The translations under genes and the position numbers were made by a program. The notes beneath the pieces were generated by a model, which saw only the letters and a program-made list of their open reading frames with translations, had not been told where the DNA came from and searched no databases. Shown piece by piece: positions 1-7,894 of a stretch of 26,789 bases of DNA. The DNA comes from Nitrospira sp. UBA5698 (GTDB taxonomy: Bacteria; Nitrospirota; Nitrospiria; Nitrospirales; Nitrospiraceae). The first letter of the stretch is position 1. Each line of letters starts with the position of its first letter. The stretch is taken from assembly GCA_002420115.1 (NCBI GenBank), contig DIHK01000051.1:1-26789 (forward strand). The letters are read 5' to 3'.

Positions 1-360
1 CGTCAACAGGCCCGAGTGGTGTTTGAACAGTTGCTCCAACAAGATCTGCTCCCTCCAGGCTATCTTCGACAGTATGCAAAGGACAATGTCACATGGCTTG
101 GAGGAGGAAGACTCGCGCCCTGTGATGCAGGAAGGTATAGCATCGCGATCGATGCCTCGGGAAATGTCTCGCCCTGCCTCTCGCTTCCTCCTGTCGGTAA
201 TCTGCTTGAGTCGTCGTTCCGTGAAATCGCATCAAAGTTCGATCGACAGACTATTCAGCGCTGTTCCGATCATTCGTCATGTAATCGGGTAGACGGGCGG
301 GTGATCGGGTCGGTGCTTCGGCATCCGATCGCGGCATGGCAGACATCAGTGTCATGGTGA
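1..360 (+). CDS. Radical SAM protein, C-terminal SPASM-like part (5' end outside window)
   Basis: The reading frame is open from base 1 and ends with TGA at 358-360, so only the last 119 residues are visible. They contain a cysteine-rich pattern typical of a SPASM or twitch auxiliary Fe-S domain: PCDAGRYSIAIDASGNVSPC, then a GNLLE segment, then RCSDHSSCNRVDGRV. In such enzymes the C-terminal cysteines bind one or two extra [4Fe-4S] clusters that help in peptide or small-molecule modification. The catalytic CxxxCxxC radical SAM core would lie upstream and cannot be checked here. The stop overlaps the probable start of the DUF547 lipoprotein gene, so the two are probably translated together. 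The substrate is unknown. The neighbouring TIGR04283-type glycosyltransferase suggests a small biosynthetic cluster. The SPASM assignment is fairly safe; the exact family is not. Confidence 0.7.
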   Translation, partial: RQQARVVFEQLLQQDLLPPGYLRQYAKDNVTWLGGGRLAPCDAGRYSIAIDASGNVSPCLSLPPVGNLLESSFREIASKFDRQTIQRCSDHSSCNRVDGRVIGSVLRHPIAAWQTSVSW

Positions 361-1172
361 CAAAGAAGGGACAGTTGCTGATGTGGATGGTCATCTGGGT
401 GTCGATGTTGCTCACGGCCTGTTCCACTGTCCCGATGTCATTTAGTCCCAAGGATCCGCTTCGTCCAGATGAATTCTCTCATCAACTGCTCGGGCAGGTG
501 TTTTCGTCGCATGTTAATGACGGCCTCGTCGATTACCCGGCCGTTCAAACGGATGATCGTTTCCCGGCCTATCTGGCCCAGTTGGATAGGATGGATCCCA
601 ATGTGCTGGCCATGCGCCATGAGCGGCTGGCCTTTTGGATCAATGCCTATAACGCCTTCGCCGTCAAGGGTATCCTGGATCGCTTTTCGCCGACGAGCCT
701 TGTGGGGCGCTATCGCTATTTCATCGGGAGGAACTATCGAGTCGGAGGCAGCACGATCAATCTCTACGATCTGGAACGGCAGGTATTGATCAAACAGTTT
801 CAGGAACCGTTGATCCATTTTGCCATTGTGTGTGCGTCCACGTCCTGTCCCAAGCTCCAGCCGTGGTCCTATGAGCCGGATCAGCTCAATATACAGCTGG
901 ATCGAGTGGCCAGGGAGTTTATCAATGATCCCACCCGTAACCGGTTTGACCGCAAGAAAAAAGTTGCGTCGCTTTCGATGATCTTTAAATGGTTTGAGGA
1001 GGATTTTACGAAGGCGGCTGGTTCGGTTGTATCCTACATCACTCGCTATGTGAACGACCCTGAACTGGTTCAGGATTTGATGCAGTCGGACTATCGTATC
1101 GAGTATCTCGAGTACGATTGGAGCTTGAACGGCATTCCACCAAGGGAGACAACCTATGTTGGTCGGTCATGA
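354..1172 (+). CDS. DUF547-family lipoprotein
   Basis: This is a 272-residue protein of the DUF547 family (Pfam PF04784), whose biochemical function is not established. Family features seen are RLAFWINAYNAFAVKGIL near residues 87-104, HFAIVCASTSCPKLQPW in the middle and the KWFEEDF block near the end. The N-terminus has a basic start (MVTKKGQ), a hydrophobic stretch and a lipobox LLTAC, so it is probably a lipid-anchored envelope protein. Three in-frame ATGs compete: 336, 354 and 381. I chose 354 because it gives a proper signal-peptide n-region and overlaps the stop of the upstream gene. The ATG at 381 has the better ribosome site (AAGAAGGGA, 9 bases upstream) but would lose the two lysines. 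The 3' end overlaps the next gene by 17 bases. Confidence 0.85.
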   Translation: MVTKKGQLLMWMVIWVSMLLTACSTVPMSFSPKDPLRPDEFSHQLLGQVFSSHVNDGLVDYPAVQTDDRFPAYLAQLDRMDPNVLAMRHERLAFWINAYNAFAVKGILDRFSPTSLVGRYRYFIGRNYRVGGSTINLYDLERQVLIKQFQEPLIHFAIVCASTSCPKLQPWSYEPDQLNIQLDRVAREFINDPTRNRFDRKKKVASLSMIFKWFEEDFTKAAGSVVSYITRYVNDPELVQDLMQSDYRIEYLEYDWSLNGIPPRETTYVGRS

Positions 1173-1848
1173 TGAGAAGGCCCCCATCGCGAGACTCTTA
1201 ACGTTTCTTGAGCATGGCGAGCGGCTGGCCCATGACTGCGCCAAGGCGCAAGCCGGATTGTCCGCTGATTCCACGACAAGACGATTTTTGCTGAATCAGG
1301 CCAAACAAGAATCGATGCATGCCATGGTGTTTCAGGGGGCAATTGCCTGGCTGGCCCCGAAGCACCTGCGTGATACGCCGTTTCTTCCTGCATTAGAGGA
1401 GTATCGAGCGATTCTGGATGAGGCGTTGGCACGCCGGGATCTCACGGAGACGTTTCTGGCCGAGCAAGTCGTCCTCGAAGGCTTAGGCGAAGCCGTTCTC
1501 ACGCGTATTGAGGAAGGGTTAGTGAAGCGGGCGGCTCCGTTCGGACGGCTCCGTCTGGTCTTGCTGCACCAGGAGGAAGCGCACCATGGATTCGGCCGCC
1601 GTCAGCTTGAGCGAGCCATCGAATGTGGCGAGACCGATGTGACGGATCTCAACAGACGGGCGCAGCGATACCTTACCTTGACTGATGCCATGGTCTTCAC
1701 ACTCTGTGACCTGTTTGAGAGCATCAACGAGGATGCCACAGCCTGGGCGCAGGATGTCCGGACCTTCTTGCCGGACTGGTGTGTGATGAGCAACCAGCTG
1801 TCAGCAGTCGATCATCAGCGGGTTAGCGCCGGATGTCTGATGAGCTGA
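1156..1848 (+). CDS. Ferritin-like di-iron protein
   Basis: The 230-residue, largely helical protein has the paired motifs of a four-helix di-iron carboxylate fold. These are E19/E22 in helix 1, E52-x2-H55 (KQESMHAMVF) in helix 2, E103/E108 in helix 3, and E140/E141 with H143/H144 (HQEEAHHGFG) in helix 4. The spacing fits the ferritin-like superfamily (rubrerythrin, ribonucleotide reductase R2 and small oxygenases). It lacks the length and termini of true ferritin, so an oxidase or oxygenase role is more likely than iron storage; this is inference. It starts inside the DUF547 gene, with AAGGGAG about 8 bases before the ATG, and ends 3 bases before the glycosyltransferase start. It is therefore part of the same transcript. 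The last 30 residues (cysteines at 209 and 227) look unconserved. Confidence 0.75.
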   Translation: MLVGHDEKAPIARLLTFLEHGERLAHDCAKAQAGLSADSTTRRFLLNQAKQESMHAMVFQGAIAWLAPKHLRDTPFLPALEEYRAILDEALARRDLTETFLAEQVVLEGLGEAVLTRIEEGLVKRAAPFGRLRLVLLHQEEAHHGFGRRQLERAIECGETDVTDLNRRAQRYLTLTDAMVFTLCDLFESINEDATAWAQDVRTFLPDWCVMSNQLSAVDHQRVSAGCLMS

Positions 1849-1851
1849 TCA

Positions 1852-2562
1852 ATGATTTCTGTCATTATTCCAACCTACAATGAAGAAAAAGCGTTGCCGA
1901 AGACGCTCCAGGCGTTGTTCTCACAGCCGGGTGAATTCGAGACGATCCTAGTCGACGGCGGCAGCACCGACCGGACGTCCACTATTCTTGATGATTTCGA
2001 GTTCCGTCCCAGCTCACCCATTACCCCTCACCCTTCACGGCTTGCACTCACCGCCCCAAAAGGTCGAGCTTCTCAAATGAATGCCGGGGCCAAGGAGGCG
2101 AAGGGTGAATGGCTGCTCTTTCTGCATGCGGATACGATCCTGCCGGACGGCACGATTCAACGATTGAATGACATGGAGAGGGATCAATCGATTCAGGCCG
2201 GCGGGTTTATGCACCAGTTCTCGGGTGATGATTGGCGGCTGAAGTGCATTTCGTTTTTGGACAATTTCCGCTGTACACGCAGTCGGATCATTTATGGTGA
2301 TCAGGCTCTCTTCGTCCGGCGCGCACTCTTTGAACAGCTAGGTGGGTTTCCCAATCAGCCGATCCTGGAAGATGTGGCCTTCTGCGAGCGACTCATCAAA
2401 GTGACGACACCGCTGTTATTGTCTCCTCCGGTTGTTACCGATGCGAGAAAGTTTATCAAGATGGGTATCTGGCGAAGCTTCGTTCGAGTGCTCCTTATCA
2501 TCCTCCATGTTGAATACCGCTTGCCGGTCCTTCCGCGAACATTTTTTCAAGACGTGCGTTAA
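1852..2562 (+). CDS. GT2 glycosyltransferase, TIGR04283-like
   Basis: The protein begins directly with the GT-A nucleotide-binding strand (MISVIIPTYNEEKALPKTL). It then shows VDGGSTDRT, GRASQMNAGAKEAKGEWLLF and the LHADT metal-binding motif. This order, and the length of 236 residues with no membrane segments, match the TIGR04283 family. That family was named for association with radical SAM/selenodomain or arsenosugar loci. It would transfer a sugar from an activated donor to an unknown small acceptor in the cytoplasm. A Pro/Ser/His-rich insert at about residues 54-64 is encoded by a CT-rich stretch (2011-2040) and looks like a short repeat inserted in frame. The start lies 3 bases after the previous stop and has no clear Shine-Dalgarno site, so translation is probably coupled. 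Confidence 0.85.
   Translation: MISVIIPTYNEEKALPKTLQALFSQPGEFETILVDGGSTDRTSTILDDFEFRPSSPITPHPSRLALTAPKGRASQMNAGAKEAKGEWLLFLHADTILPDGTIQRLNDMERDQSIQAGGFMHQFSGDDWRLKCISFLDNFRCTRSRIIYGDQALFVRRALFEQLGGFPNQPILEDVAFCERLIKVTTPLLLSPPVVTDARKFIKMGIWRSFVRVLLIILHVEYRLPVLPRTFFQDVR
2011..2040 (+). repeat. CT-rich in-frame insert in the glycosyltransferase gene
   Basis: The stretch reads as degenerate heptamer-like copies of CTCACCC / TTACCCC / CTCACCC. It encodes SSPITPHPSR-like residues in a loop where related glycosyltransferases are usually shorter. The composition differs from the flanking codons. The call as an inserted repeat is inference from composition only. Confidence 0.35.
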
Positions 2563-2941
2563 CACTATCCCCTATCTCCGTAGCGAACTCGTTCAAGTCG
2601 CCGTATGGTTGAACACTTGAGCGACCATGAGGCGGCCCGCGGACCATGGTCGTGCCGAAATGAATCTATTTAGATACAGAATCCAATTGGATACACCTGA
2701 GCCTTAATCAGTATGATGCAATCACCAGACGGTGTTAATGCATGAAATTTCATTAGATTGTGTGTAATGAGCGACAAACTGCGTGTGGATGGCATGGGTC
2801 AATTACTTGGAATTTAGGGATGGGTGATGATGTTAAATTTTAACTCATTCTTATACGGTATAGCGTTGTGCTCACGGTTTGAACTCGATAGACTCCATCG
2901 GCTTAATATCGACGAGCTCACTCAATATAAGGAGGCAGAGA
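2563..2941. other. 379-base non-coding region upstream of the cupredoxin gene
   Basis: No credible gene is seen. The region is more AT-rich than its flanks from about 2660 on. It holds an inverted repeat CGACCATG / CATGGTCG (2622-2629 with 2645-2652), which may end the upstream transcript but has no T-tract. It also holds a perfect operator-like palindrome GTTAAA-T-TTTAAC at 2832-2844. A strong ribosome site AAGGAGG (2929-2935) lies 6 bases before the ATG at 2942. I could not choose a convincing -35/-10 pair, but the length suggests an independently regulated promoter. Confidence 0.5.
2832..2844. promoter_or_regulatory. Operator-like palindrome upstream of cupredoxin gene
   Basis: GTTAAA-T-TTTAAC is a perfect 6-base inverted repeat around a single T, about 100 bases before the cupredoxin start codon and inside the only long leader in this part of the window. 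It could be a binding site for a dimeric regulator or chance AT-rich symmetry. Confidence 0.3.
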
Positions 2942-4780
2942 ATGAGCAAGAGGGTTACGGTATTTGTGCGTTCATGTTTGGCCATCGCTATGGTGTTTAT
3001 TTCCGGTGCATTAGTAAGTCAGACTTATGCCGGAGATCCACGCATCATATTTGAACTGACTGATGAGCCGGGAGCCTGGTTTAGAAATGCTGCTGGACCG
3101 GTTGCAGGCTTTGCATCCTTAGCTGTCGCTACACCAGGAACTGAAGTGCGATTTACGGGCAAGTCCAACACGGTACACACCCGTACCAGTCTCATTTTCC
3201 CGACTGGAGCCATCAACATGCCCTTCGATACTGCCCCACGGAAGGGGTCAGATGAAGTCGTGCTCCATACTCCGGGGCTCTACGTCTTCACCTGTAAAAT
3301 CCATCCGTACATGTTCGGTGCGGTAATCGTCGACAATCCAGGAACGCCCGGCCTGGATCTTGGCGAGAGTATCACGCTTGTCAATGGCATTACGGTACCA
3401 ACGAGCAGTGACCTCGCAACTAGACTACTGCGTACCTTCTTCATTGCGACTCATCCGGCGAACTGGGAAGACTATAGTTCCTCTACTCCCTGGCACATTA
3501 CCTATCCGAGCGTGGATGTCCGAATCACAGGCGGAGCCGTGGCGAATCTCGACGCAGTCTTGAGCGCTCGCTATGGCAATGATCTCCCGAAAGAGGCACT
3601 CTTCAATCCCATGACTGCGGCGGTCGGAGAAGTCTGGGTTGATACCCAATTCGAGAAAACCGGAGGTAAGAGCAAACCGGGAACAGCAACGGCTGTGACT
3701 ATAGAGAAGGACAGCAACAATGTAGTTGTTTCGAAGGTCACCCGTAAGGTGGCATTGCCTCAAATCAACATGAATAATCCCCACAACATGTGGACGGATC
3801 GGAATCAGAATCTGATCTATCAAACACAGTGGTTCGATAGTAAGCTGACGGTGTTTAACAGGACCACCGGCGCCCTCTTGAACAATATATCGGTCGGGGA
3901 ATCTCCTTCCCATGTGATGACACGGGTGGACACGGACCAACTGCATGTGGCCTTGAATGGTTCACCGAACAACGATTCAGTGGTGGAACTTGCGCCGATG
4001 GCAAATGGGGTGCAGCGGCGGATCAACGTTGGTCGTGGGGCTCCGCATGCCCATTGGATGAGTCACGATGGCAAGAAGATGGTTACCCCGAACGCGTTCT
4101 CATCCGATAGCACGCAGTACAACTTCGCCAGCGATTCCATTGATGCCATCTTGCCGGCAGGTGCGCTTCCAATCGCCACAGGCATGACCCCAGATTCAAA
4201 GAAGACGTACGTGGCGAGTTTACTCAACAGCACGATTACCGTGATTGATACTCAGGCGAAGGTTGTCATCAAGACGATCAATCTTCTGGAAAATTACAAC
4301 CCGATCACTGGGGCAGTAAGTGGGCCGGTTGGCGCATTGCCAATCCAGACACCGGTCGCCCCAAATGGAAAGAGCATGGTAACGGCCAATACGCTCACGG
4401 CTACGATCACCGTCGTCGATCCGGTAACCGACTTGGTGGTAGCGATGTTGCCATGTGATCCTGGATGCCATGGTGTGCAGTACGGGGCGAAGTTGGGAGG
4501 TGGTTACTATGCCTATGTGTCCAGCAAGTTCTCCAATAGCCTGATTGTGGTTGACGCAGATCCAAACAACGACGGGAATCCTTCCGATGCCGCGATTGTT
4601 GGACGGATTCTGCTCACATCAGCACCTGGAACGGTGTCAGACGATGCCGTGACCGGCAATCGTGGCATGGGTGGTCAAGGATTGCTCACGATCCCTGTTG
4701 TCTATAATGGGTGGGTCCAGAATCTTCCGGACACTTGGAAGAATCTGCTGACTCCGGCTCAGCGTAATCCAATACAGTAA
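2942..4780 (+). CDS. Secreted cupredoxin–beta-propeller fusion protein
   Basis: This is a 612-residue exported protein starting at the ATG with AAGGAGG 6 bases upstream; a longer frame to 2879 lacks such a site. Residues 1-30 form a Sec signal peptide ending QTYA-GD. Residues about 31-135 form a cupredoxin domain with a full type-1 copper ligand set: H79 (NTVHTRTS), C118, H121 and M124 (CKIHPYM). The C-x2-H-x2-M spacing is that of amicyanin. From about residue 270 on, repeated strand patterns (PHNMWTDRNQNLIYQTQ, SPSHVMTRVD, STITVIDTQAKVVIKTI, ATITVVDPVTDLVVAMLP) indicate a YVTN/YncE-like beta-propeller. HPANW and PWHITYP blocks lie between the domains. A periplasmic electron-transfer or copper-dependent role is likely, but no partner is encoded next to it. 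It is monocistronic and ends in a hairpin. Confidence 0.8.
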   Translation: MSKRVTVFVRSCLAIAMVFISGALVSQTYAGDPRIIFELTDEPGAWFRNAAGPVAGFASLAVATPGTEVRFTGKSNTVHTRTSLIFPTGAINMPFDTAPRKGSDEVVLHTPGLYVFTCKIHPYMFGAVIVDNPGTPGLDLGESITLVNGITVPTSSDLATRLLRTFFIATHPANWEDYSSSTPWHITYPSVDVRITGGAVANLDAVLSARYGNDLPKEALFNPMTAAVGEVWVDTQFEKTGGKSKPGTATAVTIEKDSNNVVVSKVTRKVALPQINMNNPHNMWTDRNQNLIYQTQWFDSKLTVFNRTTGALLNNISVGESPSHVMTRVDTDQLHVALNGSPNNDSVVELAPMANGVQRRINVGRGAPHAHWMSHDGKKMVTPNAFSSDSTQYNFASDSIDAILPAGALPIATGMTPDSKKTYVASLLNSTITVIDTQAKVVIKTINLLENYNPITGAVSGPVGALPIQTPVAPNGKSMVTANTLTATITVVDPVTDLVVAMLPCDPGCHGVQYGAKLGGGYYAYVSSKFSNSLIVVDADPNNDGNPSDAAIVGRILLTSAPGTVSDDAVTGNRGMGGQGLLTIPVVYNGWVQNLPDTWKNLLTPAQRNPIQ

Positions 4781-4791
4781 GTCTCAATTCT

Positions 4792-4824
4792 CATCCGGCC
4801 TGGAGCAACTCTCCAGGCCGGATG
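4792..4824 (+). terminator. Strong hairpin after cupredoxin gene
   Basis: This is a perfect 14-base inverted repeat (CATCCGGCCTGGAG / CTCCAGGCCGGATG) around the 5-base loop CAACT, beginning 11 bases after the stop codon. No long T-run follows (only ATCTTTCC), so it may act as a terminator or an mRNA 3' stabiliser. It sits between two convergent genes. Confidence 0.6.
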
Positions 4825-4945
4825 CCATGTATATCTTTCCTTCGTAGTTCTTATACCATCAGGCCGATCTCAAAAGATCGGGGGTATGCACAGTCGTATA
4901 GCAGGCATGCTACGGACTCAGTACGCGCAGATGAGAGGATTGAGG

Positions 4946-6052
4946 TTAGGGTCTGACGGCAATTGGGGAACGACGTGCCCTGAATTTGGCCAAGATAGGC
5001 GCCAGGATTTCATGCGCGTCCGGAGAGATCAGAGACTCTTGTAGGTGCATCAGTTTCTCTTCGGTCATCGACTCTAAGCTCACCAAGGCTTCTCCCGCTC
5101 GATAGCGGACCCACCAGTGATCGTCGTTGAACAAGCTGATCAACCGTTCTTCATCCTCGACGGTTCCCAGTTTCCCCAATGCAGTTGCTGCTTGCACCCG
5201 GACATACCAGGCTTCGTGAGTCAGATGATGACGGACTAGCGGGAGATCAGCTGGATCGCGAAATTCCCCGAATACGAAGAGGCAGGCGGCCACCATGTTC
5301 GGGGGTGGGGAAGCATCACGCAGGAGCTGTCGAAGGATCGGCAGACCGAGTTGACTTTTCGTCACCGGCAGGTAGCGAATCAGTCGGGGGCAGATATCCG
5401 GGTCTCCGTCAATGGCGGCCTGTGCAAGGACTTCAGATGCCAGATCTCGTCCTGCCGTCTGCAGCATCGAGACAATTTTGAGCGGAGACCAGTCTGTTCG
5501 TCGGCCGAGAACGGGTAAGAGTAGGGGGAGTGCCGCATTCGGATCGATACGAAGAAGAGCCTGCGCCGCGTTGAACGCGAGGAAGGAATTGTGATGGGTC
5601 ACCAAGCTGCTGATCGGTGACCACGCCGATTGATCCTGTAATCGCCCCAATGTGACCACAGCAAGTATTCGCTGACTCAGCTGGCGAGAGTGCAACAGTT
5701 CTTTTGCCAGATGAGGAGTTCCAACCCGTTGAGCGAGATCAAGCAACGGAGTGGTCATCGCGTCTTGCACAGACTCATAGTGCTCGTTCCAGAGATAGAG
5801 GAAGACCATATGATCACGACGAGTCAACGAGGGAAGTGAGTCCAGGGTCTCCTGACCGTACTGCTGCAATAATGGTTTCCAAATGCTGATGACGCGCTGC
5901 CGCCGCTGTTGGTTCGCCAGGCGGCTTCGACGGAACAGAAGAATGGAGGCAAGGAGCAAGGCAATAATGGCGCTCAGCGCGATCGCACTGAGATACCAGA
6001 GGTTGAGCGGAAGGTCAGTATCCACGAAGGCAAGCACGCGCTCCCCTCTCAC
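4946..6052 (-). CDS. Membrane-anchored HEAT-repeat protein
   Basis: This 368-residue protein starts at GTG, 11 bases after the stop of the TPR/YaiO gene, with no good Shine-Dalgarno site, which suggests coupled translation. One transmembrane helix lies at about residues 17-41. It is followed by a strongly basic stretch (RRSRLANQQRRQR), which by the positive-inside rule puts the rest in the cytoplasm. From about residue 85 on there are tandem helical repeats of the HEAT / PBS-lyase kind. Examples are LAKELLHSRQLSQRILAVVT, FLAFNAAQALLRIDP, WYVRVQAATALGKLG and WWVRYRAGEALVSL. HEAT arrays are protein-binding scaffolds. As third gene of an apparent exopolysaccharide operon it could bind or regulate the synthase. 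That role is inference, since no catalytic motif is visible. Confidence 0.75.
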   Translation of the reverse strand: MRGERVLAFVDTDLPLNLWYLSAIALSAIIALLLASILLFRRSRLANQQRRQRVISIWKPLLQQYGQETLDSLPSLTRRDHMVFLYLWNEHYESVQDAMTTPLLDLAQRVGTPHLAKELLHSRQLSQRILAVVTLGRLQDQSAWSPISSLVTHHNSFLAFNAAQALLRIDPNAALPLLLPVLGRRTDWSPLKIVSMLQTAGRDLASEVLAQAAIDGDPDICPRLIRYLPVTKSQLGLPILRQLLRDASPPPNMVAACLFVFGEFRDPADLPLVRHHLTHEAWYVRVQAATALGKLGTVEDEERLISLFNDDHWWVRYRAGEALVSLESMTEEKLMHLQESLISPDAHEILAPILAKFRARRSPIAVRP

Positions 6053-6063
6053 ATCGTTTGCCG

Positions 6064-7893
6064 TTACCAGTGGTAGATGATGCTGAAGCTGGCTCCCCGT
6101 CTGGTATAGAGCGCTCCTCGGTCTTCGTCATAGCCGGTGACTTCCAGCGAGACCCGATCGGCGACAGGCAGAACAATGCCTCCCTGAATGGTTCGGCTGC
6201 TCACGCGTGTCACATCTTGCGTTGCGACGATCCGTTCGCCGGACGTTCCGAAGGACCCTGATGCGAAGACCTGTAGGCGGTTGGTAGGACGCCAGGTCAG
6301 CCGTGACGAGAGGGTGATCGCGCCGGTCTCAGGGACGTAGTACAGCTTTTCTGTGAGCCAGAGATTGAACGGGAGAAAGAGGGTCAGCCCGGGAGTCAAG
6401 AGGTGAATATCATCTGTCTTGTATGAGAGATAGCGATAGCCGAAGGAGGCCTCGAATCGTGTGAGCAACGGATGGATCAGTCCAAGTCCCTGGGAGGCTT
6501 CGCCTGCAAATGAATATTTTGGCGAAAAGTCTGGATTGATGGTCCCCTGTGCAGCGAGATAGCCCCAGGCTTGTCTCCAGAAGGGGCTATAGCCTTCCAT
6601 TGACAACACCGTGTCATGAAACCCGAATCGACTGATCGGCTCGACCCGTGCGATGAGGGTTTGCGCGCCGATGGATTTTGATACTTCGAGTAGAATATCT
6701 CGTTCGCCTTGAATCCCGCGCGAGTAGGAAAACTCCCCGTACCCGACCTTGAGATAGTCGCGGAAGGGCAACCGAATTGTCGTATCGCGTACGCCTAACG
6801 GGGCCTGCGGTGAGGCTTCGAGAAGCGCGGTAAGGTCCCGCACGCGTGCAGCCACCGCTTCATCGCCGGTCAATTGATGGAGACGGGTATACTGTTGAAC
6901 GGCTTCCTGGGTAGCCCCACTCCAGAAGAGGGTATCGGCTAGCCCCTGCAAGGCTTCTCGATTCGTACTGTCCTGGCGAAGCACCGTGTGATACTGCTGG
7001 ATTGCCGGGTCATACTGTTTCTGCCACGACAGCACACGTGCCAGACCGATCAAGACATCGAGATCGGAGGGATGACGCGTGAGGATGTCACGATACAGTA
7101 CGATAGCCTGATCAAATTGTCCGTCTCGTGCCAGGGCCTGTGCGAGACTCCTCCGAGTCTCGTCGTCATCCGGAGCATCAGTCAGTAGTTGTTGGTAGGC
7201 GGTGATCGCTTGTCCGAAGGCACCACTTCGTTCCCAGGCCTGTGCCTGTGTGAGTCGCTCCGCTTTCTCTTGCAGTGTGAAACCAGAGGGTATGGTCGGC
7301 TGCGGATTGTGTGGTGGAGGGTTCGCACGTGTGATTGAAGTGATCCGTTCGTCGATTTTGGGATCGTGACTGATGGCATAGGCCCGCTCGTAGTAGGGCA
7401 GGGCATCCGCGGCGCGCTCTTCCCAGAACAAAAGATCACCTAACCCTTTAAGCGCGTCCAGGTGGCGGGGATCTTCTTGTAGGATCCCTTCGTAGAGTCG
7501 TTGTGCTTCCTTCCTCTCCATTTGCCAGGAGAGTACCCGTGCCAATGCGGCTCGAACGTCGAGGTCCGTTGGGTGCCGCTGGGCAATCTCTCGGTATAGG
7601 CTTATGGACTCTGCATGTGATCCTTGCCACGATAGCAGTCGGGCGAGGGCGGCGCGGACATCGTCGTTCTCAATGTCTTGTTGAAGTATCGTCCGATAGA
7701 TGGCGATTGCATCGTCATATTGATGGGCCTGTTCAGACTGTTTGGCTTGCTCAAGTAACGAGCGCGATGATGCCGTATCAGCAGCATGAACCGGATGATA
7801 GCCACCCGTGCAGAGCACGAAGGCACTGATCCAGATGATCGGCAGACGAAAACGATAGGGAGCTGATCGTGTTGAAACTTCGTGGCTCCGCAT
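6064..7893 (-). CDS. TPR protein with C-terminal YaiO-type outer-membrane beta-barrel
   Basis: The protein has about 609 residues. A signal peptide (MRSHEVSTRSAPYRFR, hydrophobic core, cleavage near VHA-AD) is followed by two blocks of about four TPR repeats. Examples are YDDAIAIYRTILQQD, LDVRAALARVLSWQ, FDQAIVLYRDILTRHP and LIGLARVLSWQKQYD. The final 225 residues form an amphipathic beta-rich domain starting near RDYLKVGYGEFSYSRG and ending in aromatic YHW, as in the YaiO family of outer-membrane proteins. The arrangement parallels PgaA, where a periplasmic TPR domain feeds a polysaccharide export barrel. An in-frame ATG at 7929 would add 12 residues and overlap the upstream gene. I chose 7893, which lies one base after that gene's stop (TAA-g-ATG) and gives a cleaner signal peptide. 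The likely role is polysaccharide export across the outer membrane. Confidence 0.8.
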   Translation of the reverse strand: MRSHEVSTRSAPYRFRLPIIWISAFVLCTGGYHPVHAADTASSRSLLEQAKQSEQAHQYDDAIAIYRTILQQDIENDDVRAALARLLSWQGSHAESISLYREIAQRHPTDLDVRAALARVLSWQMERKEAQRLYEGILQEDPRHLDALKGLGDLLFWEERAADALPYYERAYAISHDPKIDERITSITRANPPPHNPQPTIPSGFTLQEKAERLTQAQAWERSGAFGQAITAYQQLLTDAPDDDETRRSLAQALARDGQFDQAIVLYRDILTRHPSDLDVLIGLARVLSWQKQYDPAIQQYHTVLRQDSTNREALQGLADTLFWSGATQEAVQQYTRLHQLTGDEAVAARVRDLTALLEASPQAPLGVRDTTIRLPFRDYLKVGYGEFSYSRGIQGERDILLEVSKSIGAQTLIARVEPISRFGFHDTVLSMEGYSPFWRQAWGYLAAQGTINPDFSPKYSFAGEASQGLGLIHPLLTRFEASFGYRYLSYKTDDIHLLTPGLTLFLPFNLWLTEKLYYVPETGAITLSSRLTWRPTNRLQVFASGSFGTSGERIVATQDVTRVSSRTIQGGIVLPVADRVSLEVTGYDEDRGALYTRRGASFSIIYHW

Positions 7894-7894
7894 C

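Noticed and set aside
2879..2941. Upstream extension of the cupredoxin protein
   Set aside because: The added 21 residues have no signal features, while the ATG at 2942 has an ideal AAGGAGG site and starts a clean signal peptide.
4864..4881. CCGATCT / AGATCGG small hairpin between convergent genes
   Set aside because: It has a 7-bp stem with no T-run on either strand, too weak to call as a terminator beside the stronger stem at 4792.
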